The notes below the pieces were generated by a model. The model searched no databases and was not told the DNA's origin. It worked only from the letters and a program-made list of their open reading frames with translations. Below, piece after piece: positions 51,596 to 61,687 of a DNA stretch of 64,000 nucleotides. The translations under genes were made by a program, and so were the position numbers. The stretch comes from Tupaia tana (taxonomy: Eukaryota > Chordata > Mammalia > Scandentia > Tupaiidae), in contig JAKSZU010000026.1 of NCBI GenBank assembly GCA_026018925.1, positions 15,181,127 to 15,245,126 of the forward strand. The letters run 5' to 3'. Each line of letters starts with the position of its first letter. The stretch's first letter is position 1.

Positions 51596-51847
51596 TTTCC
51601 TTAATATTTTATTTCTACTTTCCTTTCCCCAGTTTCTCAGTTTCTTTCCTTGTATTCTGAAGGCTTAGACTCAATGTATTAGTATTAATAATGTAGCTTT
51701 ACCTACTAGATATCACTTTAGATAATTATGTTTGAATCATCAGTAACTACTGACAAAGAAATAGAGACTTATCTTTTTGTTTTCCTGATTTTGCTGCACT
51801 GTATCAGTTATTAAAAATCATGTGCTCCCCATTTTTGGATTATTAAT

Positions 51848-51911
51848 AGGTGGTTAGATGTATCTTTCTGTTTTTCTATGCAAAAATGTGTCATGACTTC
51901 CAGCACCACAA
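51848..51911. mobile_element. Mariner-type palindromic MITE, copy 3 (damaged)
   Basis: TAGGTGGTTAGATG (left arm deleted inside), TTTTTCTATGCAAAAATGTG, TCATGACTTCCAGCACCACA. Centre and right arm match copy 2. Confidence 0.7.
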
Positions 51912-51959
51912 TATTTTGATTTATCTTTTGGTCAACAGGGGCTTGTATTTTAAAGGTTT

Positions 51960-51963
<4 letters not shown>

Positions 51964-52005
<42 letters not shown>

Positions 52006-52007
52006 TT
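51964..52007. repeat. (TG)n microsatellite
   Basis: About 20 TG units. Confidence 0.97.
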
Positions 52008-52584
52008 TGAGGACACTCAAATGCTAACTTTCTTTTTTTTTAATTTCCTTTTCGTGATTTCTTATTTTCATTCTGTCACTTTGCATCTCTATAGTACACC
52101 ATATGGTTTTTCAAAGAATACATGCAACACATGACAATCTAATCAGGGATGTTGTCATGTACACCATTTTCAACAGAGAATGTTACGTATTTGAGTCTGT
52201 TAGGTGTTTTTTCCCTGAACCCCTCCCACCCACCTCTACTATCCCCACAAATATAGAAGATTTAATACTAAGTGAAGTAAGTCAAGTGGAAAACTTTCTA
52301 AGTCTTTGTCTGAGAATGTGTTGCTGGCACACAAAAGGTACTCAGAAGGGTGGAGAATTCTTGGACCACAATCTGTTACCCAGGATTAGGTACATCTATA
52401 GATACCTCTCCATTACATTTGTGCATATGTGTGTACACATGTACACTTAAGCATGTGCACATACATATGCACCAAGACATTGTAGAGCTGTCCTTTACAC
52501 ACAATGATATGCAGAAATCTTTGTGTGCTGTTCAGCAAAATTTTGAAAAATTACCCATGTCAAAACCAGATAGAGATATAAATA
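52008..52584. other. AT-rich, probably decayed L1 and unique sequence
   Basis: AAGTGAAGTAAGTCAAGTGG near 52272 is an L1 phrase. No gene seen. Confidence 0.35.
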
Positions 52585-53130
52585 TTTCTACCACCCCATA
52601 ACATTGTCTTGTGCCTCTTTTCAATCATCCCTCCACCCACCAGCTGCCACTACTGTTACGATAATAGCATCGTTTAGTTTTGTCTGAACTTCATGTAAAT
52701 GGAATCACACAGTATGGACCCTTATGTCTGGCTTATTCTGCTCCTCATTAGGTTTTCAAGATTCACCCATGTTGTTGTGTGTATCACTAATTCATTTTTT
52801 TAAAGTATTTTCCCATCTGAGTAATATTACATTGAATGAGTATATCTCAGTTTGTTCATCCATTTTCCTGGTGGAAGATATTGGGGTGATTTCCAGTTTG
52901 AGATTTCTGTTATTATACAGAGTTTTTTTGGAGATATTAAATTCATTTCCCTGGGTATACATGTAGGAGTCTAATTGCGGTATCAAGGCGAGTATCATTA
53001 AGAACCTGTCAAACAGTTCCCCAAAGTGATTAATTTTACCTTACCATTGTCCAAGGAAGGGCCAGAGCTCCTCTTGATTTGTATCCTGCAGCAGTTGAAA
53101 TTGCCAGGATTTTCAAAGATTCTTGTTTGG
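52585..53130 (-). mobile_element. L1 3' region (older L1M type), left segment
   Basis: Antisense L1: AACTTCATGTAAATGGAATC, CTTATGTCTGGCTTATTCTG, AGATTCACCCATGTTGTTGT, CAGTTTGTTCATCCATTTTC, and GTCAAACAGTTCCCCAAAGT. Continues at 53441 after the SINE. Confidence 0.85.
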
Positions 53131-53325
53131 GGGCGCTCTGATGGTGTGGTAGTTAATGAGGCTAGATCCCACATGGCCAACTGCACAGCTCAAGTCCTGG
53201 AGCAGGCAGCTTGAAAAATGTTCTGGGCGCTTCTGTGTGTGTGTCCAAAATTTGAGAAGAGGAAGGAATGGAGAAAAAGGGAGAGCGGTATGACCATTCT
53301 CCATGGAAAGGAAGGGGGCTTTTTT

Positions 53326-53363
<38 letters not shown>

Positions 53364-53440
53364 TCCCTCCCTCCCTCCCTCCCTCCCTCCCTCCCTCTCT
53401 CTGTCTGGTGAGCACATGCACCCTCTGGCAAATTACATAC
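53131..53440 (+). mobile_element. tRNA-derived SINE inserted in L1
   Basis: GGGGGCGCTCTGATGGTGTGG, ACAGCTCAAGTCCTGGAGC (B box), CCAAAATTTGAGAAGAGGAA, long (TC)n/(CCCT)n at 53330-53402, CACCCTCTGGCAAATTACAT. It splits the antisense L1. Confidence 0.85.
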
Positions 53441-53697
53441 CAAAAATTGTTTTGCTTTGTTTTAGCCATTCTCAGTGTATAGAGAGAGCTCACTGTGGTT
53501 TCAATGTGTGTTTCTCTGATGACTTTATTGCCTATTGCTGTGCCTATTGCTCAATTAGGTATAGTTTTTGTGAAGTGACAGTTGCTTTTCCTATACCTAT
53601 TGCTCAATTATGTATGGTTTTTGTGAAGTGCCTATTCAGCGCTTTTGCCCACTTACTTCTTTGGCTTTTTGTTTTGAGCATTAGAAATCTATGACTG
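53441..53697 (-). mobile_element. L1 3' region, right segment
   Basis: TAGCCATTCTCAGTGTATAG, GAGCTCACTGTGGTTTCAAT, TTTCTCTGATGACTTTATTG, CGCTTTTGCCCACTTACTT. A ~50 bp stretch is tandemly duplicated inside: CCTATTGCTCAATTAGGTAT and CCTATTGCTCAATTATGTAT. Confidence 0.82.
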
Positions 53698-53698
53698 A

Positions 53699-53953
53699 GG
53701 CCAGCAGGTGGTATGGTGATTAGGTTGCTGGATTACCACATGGCTGACTGCTGTTTGAGTCTCAGACCCAACACCTTCAAACTTATGCAGGGTGTGCATG
53801 CATGCATGCCCAAAATCGCAGGAGGAGAATGGAGGAGAAGGGGTTGTAGTGTGGCCATCCCCCCTGGGGGGTTATTTCTCGCTTTCTGTGTCTCTGTTGA
53901 GCGCATGTGACATGTAGCAAAACTCTCTCTCTTAAAAAAAAAAAAAAAAAAAA
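53699..53953 (+). mobile_element. tRNA-derived SINE (main long family)
   Basis: AGGCCAGCAGGTGGTATGG, CTGTTTGAGTCTCAGACCC (B box), CAAAATCGCAGGAGGAGAAT, CATCCCCCCTGGGGGG, GTAGCAAAACTCTCTCTC and A tail. Confidence 0.92.
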
Positions 53954-54027
53954 TTATGGAAATCCTTGTTCTGTTTCTTTATTTCTAAAGATTACCTTGC
54001 TGCTGATGCTGGTGGTTGCCTAGGGAT

Positions 54028-54056
54028 TTGTGTGTGTGTGTGTGTGTGTGTTTGTA
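54028..54056. repeat. (TG)n microsatellite
   Basis: About 12 TG units. Confidence 0.93.
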
Positions 54057-54199
54057 TTGCTTCATTTTTTTCTTAAATACTTGTAGGATATTTTTATCTC
54101 CAAAATTTTCTGACATTGATTTTTATCTTATATTCATTTAGCTCAGTCAGAGACTAAAACCTTAAGACAGTTTTCCATTAATATTTTTAGTATTATATT

Positions 54200-54660
54200 T
54201 GAATTGTAATGTCTAATTTACATATAACAGCTATACATATTTATGGGGTACAGTGTGATTTTTCAAAACACGTATACAGTGATCAAATCAGGGTAATAAA
54301 CATACCTACCATCTCCACTATTTATCTTTTCTTTTTTTGTAAGTTTATTCTTGAGAGATAGAGAGAGACACCCTCCCCCCAACAGAGTCCTCACACCATA
54401 AGACACTGTCAGTCTCAGCCTTCTTGGATCATGGACAAGCATGAGCACCCATCATAGCATGCTCAGGGAGGTCCCAGATCATGAACCAGGAGCCTTACCA
54501 TGTGCTCAGTCACGTTACCACTGCACCACCACCTGACCCAACATTTATCATTATTTTGTGCACATTTGAAATCCACATTTCTAGTTATTTTGAAACATAG
54601 TGAGTTGTTGCCACCTCTCTTTCCTGTGCTATAGTATTCTATAACACATTTCATTTGTTT
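54200..54660 (-). mobile_element. L1 3' end (left part of a twin-primed insertion)
   Basis: Antisense L1 tail: ACATATTTATGGGGTACAGT, CAGTGATCAAATCAGGGTAA, [SINE 54327-54542], AGTTATTTTGAAACATAGTG, CTGTGCTATAGTATTCTATA. The strand flips at about 54670. Confidence 0.85.
54327..54542 (-). mobile_element. Third-type SINE nested in L1
   Basis: GAGAGATAGAGAGAGACACC, CAACAGAGTCCTCACACC, GCATGCTCAGGGAGGTCCC, ACCACTGCACCACCACCTGA (head). Short duplication ATTTATC at 54320-54326 and 54543-54549. Confidence 0.88.
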
Positions 54661-54674
54661 ACATGTGTTCTGTT

Positions 54675-55010
54675 CCTGTTTACCCAGCTGCTACGTAAAA
54701 CAGTATAAAGAGCCCTCAAAAAATTAAAAATAAATGTTGGGTCATTGGGAAAGTCATGACGCATTTTCACATAGAAAAATATGTCATGACTTTCCTGATG
54801 ATCTAATAGATCTACTTTACAATTCATTACTACTCACTCTTAGTTAGATACCCAAAGAAAGCATGTTGAAAGAGATATCTGAACTCCCATGTCTATTACA
54901 GTGTTATTCATGATAGCCAGATAAGGAATCGACAAAAATACCCAACAACTGAGAAATACAGAAAATGTGTGTGGTGTGTATATATAATGAAATACTATTT
55001 TATTAGTATA
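54675..55010 (+). mobile_element. L1 segment in opposite orientation, carrying a MITE
   Basis: Sense L1: CAGCTGCTACGTAAAACAGT, CTCAAAAAATTAAAAATAAA, [MITE], AGATATCTGAACTCCCATGT, CACAGTGTTATTCATGATAGCC-type text and ATATATAATGAAATACTATT. Belongs upstream of the 54200 segment in L1, inverted. Confidence 0.82.
54737..54808. mobile_element. Mariner-type palindromic MITE, copy 4
   Basis: TTGGGTCATTGGGAAAGTCA, TGACGCATTTTCACATAG, AAAAATATGTCATGACTTTC, CTGATGATCTAA. Nested within the L1, so the MITE moved after that L1 inserted. Confidence 0.88.
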
Positions 55011-56189
55011 TTTCCCCTTAATTGATTCCTTCTTCTGTAATTTCTGGATTGATCCTCCAGGTCTAAGATTACATAAATCCTATTGATCTCCCCAGGCCCA
55101 GTGGAAGCAAGAACAGGCACTTTGAAGTTGAACATTTTTGGTTTGTGATTTTCCCGCACTCTGGAAGAGCAGGATGGGGATTGGTGCCATGGGCGATCTT
55201 ATCAGGGGTTGGGCCACATAGTGTCTTTTCTTTGGTGATTGGAGAATCAGAGAAACAGTGAAGGCAACACCTTTACTCTTTACCAAGCCTGGCTCCCTCA
55301 GTGGCACGTAGCCACATATTAGCTACCTCTTGGGATTCCTTACAACATAGTGTCCCATGCCAGGCCTTCCCAGAAGCACCAGCTGGATTTCAATGAGCAT
55401 GTTTGTTGCTCTCTGACAGTGGTGTGTTCTGGGAATCTCTTCCACTGACTTAAAGGCAAATTATTCCTTCACACATGACCTTCCATGAACCTATTCAGAC
55501 TTTCGTCCAATCTAATCCCATCTACATACTATCTGACATAAAATGTATGAAATTTGAGCCAATGTGGATGCCATTCTTCCCTAGTTTCCACTATTATAGA
55601 CTTTCACTAGTTTTTATATCCCTTTGGTAATTTCAGCAGACATCCTGGAGAGGAACATAGATAAACCCTGTTGCAAAAGTTATCACTTAAACTCAGAAGT
55701 CCTTTTCCCATTCCTGAAGCCATATGAATCTGGCCTCTAATGAAATAGAGATCAGCCCTCACCTGGTAACACACTCCTTATATTTTGTTATACAATCCAA
55801 GAGCCTTCTTATTACATCTAAATTGCACATATAACTAAGTGTACTGGAGATGTTTAATCGTGGCCTAACGCCTGTTTTACTGCCAGAACCCAGAGTACCT
55901 CCAGGTTTTGAGAAAAGGGAAGAGGAGTTATAAGTCTCATAGATTTGGAAAGACTTTCATGTATCAATGAGGGGGTGTCTGGAACTTTCCCCAGCTCAGA
56001 ATTAGTTTCCTCCCCTGAGCACCATACAGTTAATACTCCTTATTGGCTCCTACATAGGACCCTCTCCACCACAACACAGCATTCCCCATTAGCCTCAAAA
56101 CCATAGTCTTCTGCCCATAATTGTTATATACGGGCAAGGCTGAAAATGCTGATCCTAGAACTTGAGTAGCTCCTTCATCCCTCCAGGCC
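55011..56189. other. Unresolved 1.2 kb stretch
   Basis: AT-rich, many short decayed frames, no known tail or terminal repeats. Could be internal sequence of an old MaLR or LINE. No gene recognised. Confidence 0.35.
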
Positions 56190-56515
56190 TTTGCACATAC
56201 TATTGTCATCACCAGGAAAGCTCATTCCCCTTCTTTGTATTAGTAAACACGAATTAGTTTATGCTCCACATGTCATCTGAGTCATCAGTTCCTGTGGAAT
56301 GATTCCCTTCCCTAAAACTCTAAACACAGGGCTCCATTTTGCCCTTTACCTTAGAAATGTGCATTGCAAAGGCAGATTAAAGTTCTCTCTCTTGCCTTGT
56401 GAGCTGAAAAAGGGAAAGGACTATGGTTTCTTTATCTTTGCATTCTCCTGAGTTGACTCAGTGCCTGGCAAGTTGCAGGGAATTACTACTAGTTTCTGAA
56501 TGAACAAAAGGATGG
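56190..56515 (+). mobile_element. L2 LINE 3' fragment
   Basis: CCTTTGCACATACTATTGTC, ACCAGGAAAGCTCATTCCCC, CATGTCATCTGAGTCATCAG, ATGATTCCCTTCCC, TCAGTGCCTGGCAAGTTGC. Confidence 0.8.
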
Positions 56516-56550
56516 GTGGAATGATAGATGAACAGACTAACACACAAATA

Positions 56551-56628
56551 TTGGATTGTTGGGAAAGTCATGATGCATTTTTGTATAGAAAAACAAAAAA
56601 ATATGTCATGACTTTTCTGACGACCTAA
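56551..56628. mobile_element. Mariner-type palindromic MITE, copy 5
   Basis: TTGGATTGTTGGGAAAGTCA and TGATGCATTTTTGTATAG pair with ATATGTCATGACTTTTCTGA and CGACCTAA. TA flanks at 56549-56550 and 56629-56630. Near-complete palindrome. Confidence 0.92.
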
Positions 56629-56825
56629 TAGACAGAAGGATAAATGGATAGATAGGTAGATGAATGATTAATGGAAGGATGGATGGATGGATGGATAAAC
56701 AGACTAACACAAATAGATAGATTGAAGGAAAGATGAATGAATAGATGAGTGAATGGGTGGATGGGGGATAGAAAGACAATGGATGGATAGATAGAAGAAA
56801 GAACTGAGTAGAGTTGGATAGATAC
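56629..56825. repeat. (GATG)n/(GATA)n microsatellite
   Basis: GGATGGATGGATGGATGGAT and related tetranucleotides; AACAGACTAACAC phrase flanks the MITE on both sides (56531 and 56699). Confidence 0.92.
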
Positions 56826-56904
56826 GGGATTTTATTACAGGAAGAGTTGGCCTTGGGCTTATCCTCCATCTCAGGATTTCTCTTTACCCCCTCTTGAACT
56901 ATAG

Positions 56905-57060
56905 GGAGGCTCTGTCCATTTCACAGATGTGCCAAGTGGAGCCCCGAGAATGGCTCAGCTCCCTAAATTTTGTGAAACAATGGAGGAAACGAGGTTGAGA
57001 CTCTAACTCCCAAACTTACATGATATCCTTCAAGTCAAGACTCTTTAATGGAGGCTCTTG
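56905..57060 (-). mobile_element. MIR-like fragment
   Basis: CCATTTCACAGATGTGCCAA and GACTCTTTAATGGAGGC. Weak, order consistent with reverse-complement MIR. Confidence 0.4.
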
Positions 57061-57371
57061 GGTGAGATTCTGTTATCAAGAAGCCCCTTAAAGTTGCAAG
57101 TAAAGTTATATATGTTTGGGAAATTTCCCAGGGAGAAATTACATGGCTCTTCCCACATACCTAAAGATAGACTATCCTTCCTTCTGCTCTGTCAATAGTG
57201 TTCCTCTTGACCATCATAAAACAGAATCAGTGTTCTCACTGTGTCACAGGCCTCTTTATGATAGTTGGCCAGTGAATATTTTATTTCTCACTCACTGTGA
57301 AAACTCAAGTTGGGTGACTGTATGACATTTACTGTTCTCTCTGATTCTTCCTCTATATATGCTTTTCTCTC
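57061..57371. other. Unique sequence
   Basis: No element recognised. Confidence 0.4.
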
Positions 57372-57385
57372 AAGATTCTATTGTT

Positions 57386-57683
57386 AAAAAAAAAAAAAAA
57401 AAAAGGGAACCAGCAGTTAGCGTAATGGCTATGTCGCTGGACTCCCACGTAGTCGACCGCGGTTCGCGTCTCGGACCCGGTGGCTTACAACTCACGCCGG
57501 GCGGTGTGCGTGCGTGCCCAAGATCCCGAGAGGAGAATGGAGGAGAAGGGATTGCGGCGTGACCATCCCCCCTGGGGGGTAATTTCTCGTTTTCTGTCTC
57601 TATGTCTCTCTCTGTCTGTCTGACGAGCGCACGCGCCCTATAGCGAAAAACCTCTCCCAAAAAAAAAAAAAAAAAAAAAAACA
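57386..57683 (+). mobile_element. Youngest tRNA-derived SINE copy, A tract at both ends
   Basis: Head GGGAACCAGCAGTTAGCGTA, ATGGCTATGTCGCTGGACTC, CGACCGCGGTTCGCGTCTCG (B box), GAGAGGAGAATGGAGGAGAA, GCGCACGCGCCCTATAGCG, AAAAACCTCTCC then an A tail. CpGs nearly all intact. An A19 tract (57386-57404) precedes the head, and both tracts lie inside one perfect target duplication, AAGATTCTATTGTT, at 57372-57385 and 57684-57697. Confidence 0.96.
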
Positions 57684-57697
57684 AAGATTCTATTGTT

Positions 57698-57962
57698 TTC
57701 TTTTTTATTGCCAAAGGGCATGTGTGCTTGCCAGAGATAGAAAGAGGAAGCACCCCGACCCCTCACCCCCACTGGGGCCTGGTCACACCGCAGTCCTTTT
57801 CCCTTAATTTCTCTATCCTATCAGGAGTTGGGGCATGCATGCACACATGCCCAGTTTGTTATTTAAGCTTCCAGAGCTGGGATTCGAACTGCAGTCAGAC
57901 ATTCATGTGGGATCTGGCTTCCTGGGTTAGGCGCTTAACTGTTGTGTTACAGTAGGCCAGCT
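57698..57962 (-). mobile_element. tRNA-derived SINE, divergent subfamily
   Basis: TTATTGCCAAAGGGCATGTG, CACCGCAGTCCTTTTCCC, CATGCACACATGCCCAG, GCTGGGATTCGAACTGCAG (B box), head GTTACAGTAGGCCAGCT. Sister of 33241. Confidence 0.85.
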
Positions 57963-58009
57963 GAAGATCCTCTAACTTCTCATTGCCCTTAGCCAAGCAG
58001 GGTTTCAAC

Positions 58010-58185
58010 ATCCTCCATTTCAATTCTCTAAACAGCCCTGTAAGAAAGGTGTTTATATTTCTGCCATTTTATAGATGAGGATACTGAGGTTCAAAGAGGT
58101 TAAATAATTTACCTCAACTTCCACAGCCTGTAAAAAAAACAGCTTCAAGCAATTTGAATATAGAGCCCACCTTTAGCCATCCTAC
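58010..58185 (-). mobile_element. MIR SINE
   Basis: Plus strand: CTAAACAGCCCTGTAAGAAA, GCCATTTTATAGATGAGGAT, ACTGAGGTTCAAAGAGGTTA. Confidence 0.85.
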
Positions 58186-58199
58186 CTCCCAATGGAGCA

Positions 58200-58908
58200 A
58201 GACCTTGGGACTCAGTGGACATGCCACCTATGTTTGTTGATCGACTGAATGATGCAAACCCTTTTAAAACACTTGTCTTACTGGTCTTTGGAGTTGCTAC
58301 AGTTAAAGTGCCTAAGATGATCTCATCAGACCAGGTTTGTTGGCAAAGTGAGCAGTGATGTCCCCTGATGGTCCAGCCTTGACTTGATTCATGCCTGAGC
58401 TGGCCACTTTGGGTGGCTGAGTGCTGAGGCCTGGAGCCATGGCTTTAAGATAAATGCCTCCAGAGCCATCAAAAGCCAGAAGTACGTGGCTGCTCAGTGA
58501 AGCCACAGAAGGAACTACTAAGGCAGTTGAGCAGCCAATACCATTTGTGCCAGCAGAAGAAATAAAAAACGATGTCAGAAAAGTACAATTTTTTTTCTCC
58601 CTTGGTTTTTTACTTTTTTTTTTTTTTTAAGAAGAAAAAGAGAAGAAGAGCAAGGGAAACAGGCCTAATTTTAAATGAAGAGTGGCGTGATGTTAATGAT
58701 GACTCATTTTTTAAATTGGTGTTTGACAAGAACAAGAAAGAACTAAAATTGGGACAATTAGGAGGTAATGAAGAGCTTAAAACACAGAGAAAAGCAGGTA
58801 AGGGAATCATCCTGGAAGCTACAAGTAAAAATAACTAAGTGTGTCTCAGGGCCAGGCTGGGGGCGGGTGTCTTATAAAGGCTCTATGGGAATGACTCTAA
58901 AGGATTGG
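58200..58908. other. Unresolved stretch with two short open frames
   Basis: A plus-strand frame from an ATG near 58455 includes EQPIPFVPAEEIKNDVRK and runs into a T tract (58606-58630). A second (58572-58838) includes ETGLILNEEWRDVNDDSFFK. Both look somewhat protein-like but are short, broken by simple sequence and match nothing I know. They could be a decayed retrocopy or chance. Confidence 0.25.
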
Positions 58909-59190
58909 TACAGGAGCTGATGGCACAGTGGTAACTCTACTGCACCCACATGGGTAAGGTCCTAGGTTTGTGTCTTGGGACCTTCTTGAGCTCACTAGGC
59001 ATGCACATATGTACCCATGACCCAGGCCAGCTGAGAATGGAAATAATCACAGTGTGAGGACCCTCCTGTGGATGCCTGTCTCTGTCTCTCTTGGTGCCTG
59101 TCTCTGCATCTTCCTATGTGTATATCTCCCTGTCTCTGCCTTTCTCTTTCTGTTTTCTCTCTCTGTCTCGCTCTGATAGAAAAGATTAAA
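58909..59190 (+). mobile_element. Third-type SINE
   Basis: CAGGAGCTGATGGCACAGTG, GTCCTAGGTTTGTGTCTTGG (B-box region), CTTCTTGAGCTCACTAGGCA, GACCCAGGCCAGCTGAG, long CT/GT-rich tail to AAAAGATTAAATAAAAC. Confidence 0.85.
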
Positions 59191-59279
59191 TAAAACTCAT
59201 CTGGACCACAAATCTCACATCTCCCTGCTTTTTGCTTTGTCAGTTTCACCACACTAACCCAATCCACTTCGCTCTCTCA

Positions 59280-59910
59280 ACTGGAGCCATGAAAGGCCCT
59301 CGTAGGAGGTCTCCCTTCTTCCTCTCAGCCTTTCCCCAATCCCATCATATCATATGCAGCCAGAGATAAAGTAATTATTGTTTCCTTATTCCAGATCCCT
59401 TCATGGCTTCCAGCGCACATCAGATAAAATCTAACTGTCTCCCCTAATCTCTGAGTTCTAGTCCAAGCAAAGAGTTAATGTCCACCTATCCACCCCCATC
59501 TTAAGCCACGTTGCCTCTTACCCTGTTTACATCAGGATTCTGGCATCCTCTAACACAGCGAGCTTGTTCCAACCTCAGGGATTTTGCACATGCTGTTCCC
59601 TCTGCCTGGGAAACACTCTTTTCACTTAAGGGGTGGGAGTACTTCTCAACTTTCAGATTTAAGCTTCAAGTCAGAGCACATGTTTCAGAACACCTAGCTG
59701 AAGTAACTCTCTACTGTTATTCTCTCTTGTTGCACTCTGGCATTCTTCATATCCTGTATCATTGGCTTATCATTTATAGCCTTTGTTCATTTGCTTGCTT
59801 TTATGCTGTCTAGTTCATCCTCTAGGCTAGGAAGGCAAGGCCCCCTGCACTTTATTTGCCAACGCGTTATCTGGCACTTAACACAATGAGTAACATACAG
59901 TAGAATAAAT
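59280..59910 (+). mobile_element. L2 LINE 3' fragment, long
   Basis: GATCCCTTCATGGCTTCCAG, CATCAGATAAAATCTAACTG, GGGATTTTGCACATGCTGTT, CCCTCTGCCTGGGAAACACT, TAAGCTTCAAGTCAGAGC, TTCATCCTCTAGGCTAGGAA, TATCTGGCACTTAACACAAT. About 630 bp of L2 3' end. Confidence 0.9.
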
Positions 59911-60114
59911 AAGAAAGTAGCTAGTTCTAGCTTCAGGCACAGCTGGATCCAGGAAATCAGTGTCATCAATGATCTTTCTCTGTTCACCTCTCAGGTATTA
60001 TTTCCTCTGTGTGTCTTCCCTTAGGGCAGTCTTTTGTTTTACTAGCTTATCAACTCCAGTGAAAAGAGAGGCCCTCCTTTGCAATCACTTCAAAGTCAAG
60101 TCATCTTTTATTTA

Positions 60115-60260
60115 TTTGGCAAGCCTTTGTTGAATGCTTACTATGTTCCAGCATTATTCTGAAAATTGAGGAGTAACCAATAAACAAAATGCACAGAGTT
60201 CTTCCCTCTGGGAGGTTACATTCTAATAGGAGAGTAAGACAATGGACAAGTCAGGGGATA
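60115..60260 (+). mobile_element. Ancient interspersed repeat, class unresolved
   Basis: TTGTTGAATGCTTACTATGT, CAGAGTTCTTCCCTCTGGGA, GGTTACATTCTAATAGGAGA. Confidence 0.6.
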
Positions 60261-61454
60261 AGAAATGCTTTAAAACAACTATGGCTGGGATGGAGTTGGA
60301 GACGATCAGAAGGGAGATAGGATTCAGTTGATGTGTGTTCACTTTGCCCTGCTGGAGGTACCCCTCTTCAGCCAGTCTCATGGCAGTGAAAGTAAGGGGA
60401 GACTAGTACCTCCAGAGAAAAATGGGATGTGGGAGTGGGGGCAGATGGTCAGGAAAGACGAAGAGACATTATCTACACACTGGGGAGGGGAAGCAGGCTC
60501 GCAGTCTCAGGACATAGCAGGAATCAAGAGTGGAGGACACTGTGCCAGGCAGCGTGGAAGAGACTGGACCCTGCAGGAAGGACTGTCATTTCTGGCCTCA
60601 TGGCTTAGGGCAGTGGTTCTCACCTCCAGCATGGAACACCAGTGAGTTGAGATCAACCTGAGCACCCAAGTGTGCACGTAGTTGACTATAGATAAATCAG
60701 AGAAGATTCTATGAGGCCTCTGCAGGGAGCACACTCCCTACAGTCACTGACAAACTTCCGTGAGCAGGAAGGAAAGGCCTGGAGTCATCTCTGGTACATG
60801 TGAGTCTGTACCCCACCCCTGCCACGGAGCCATTGCTGGGGTAAGTTGGTAGCCCTGGTGGCTACAAGCTTCTGAGCTGCTTTACTTTTCTGCATCTTGA
60901 TTTTCTGGCCTTACAATCTATAAATGCCCATGGGTGTGCCTTGCCTTATACCAGCTCTCAGAAGAGTGAAGGTTGAGAACTGTCATTCGGTAACATTGAG
61001 GTAAGATTTATTCCAGAAAGAGCTGGTCATGTTTAGGGAGGAGGCCATGCTTTGGGTTGGGTTTGTTTTCCACAATCTCAGAGGGGTCATTTGGATTCCC
61101 TCTTCCTTGTTATTGGGAGGTCATCTGACGCTCTGAGATGAGAGACCAACGAATGAGAGGTGTTGCCTTACCCTTAAAACAACCATCAGGACAGAGCAGC
61201 ACCTGGTTTTTATCTTGAAGGGCTTGTGATGACTACCTTAGACCACAGGCTTGAGAATAGAACCAGGCTCAGCAGGAGTGCTGCAGTCCACTAGTAATGT
61301 CTGCCAGGGATATGGAAAGAGCAGGTTATGCACACATGCCAGATACTTGCCATGCCTGGTCAGCTGGCTACCATGTGTATCCTAGTGAAAAATGCTCAGC
61401 CAGAAATAGAAGTAAAGCAAAACAGAATGGTTGTCCTGAGACCACATGTCACAA
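60261..61454. other. Unique sequence, possible decayed hAT
   Basis: CAGTGGTTCTCACCTCCAGC at 60611 and GTTGAGAACTGTCATT near 60973 are hAT-like ends but the interior is not recognised. Otherwise no element. Confidence 0.35.
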
Positions 61455-61675
61455 TGAAAATAGACTCTGAGGTCAGACTACTGCCTCTACCACATGTATA
61501 TTGTGTGACCTTGGGCAAGTCAAATACCTCTCTAAACATGAGTTTACTTACTCTCTCATTATTATAGAGATAATGTCACATCTACTACATAAGATTTTTG
61601 TAAGCACTAAATGAGATCATATACACACAATAATTCATATGTAGTAGGAACTCTATAAACCCTACTTCCCTGGTT
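61455..61675 (+). mobile_element. MIR SINE
   Basis: ACTCTGAGGTCAGACTACTG, ATATTGTGTGACCTTGGGCA, AGTCAAATACCTCTCTAAAC, TAAGCACTAAATGAGATCAT and GTAGTAGGAACTC. Confidence 0.85.
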
Positions 61676-61687
61676 TCTTTTTTTTTC

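Noticed and set aside
57405-57480. Possible tRNA gene (A and B boxes present)
   Set aside because: The boxes belong to the SINE head. The acceptor stem does not close and the anticodon arm is not intact; the same sequence recurs in about 30 copies.
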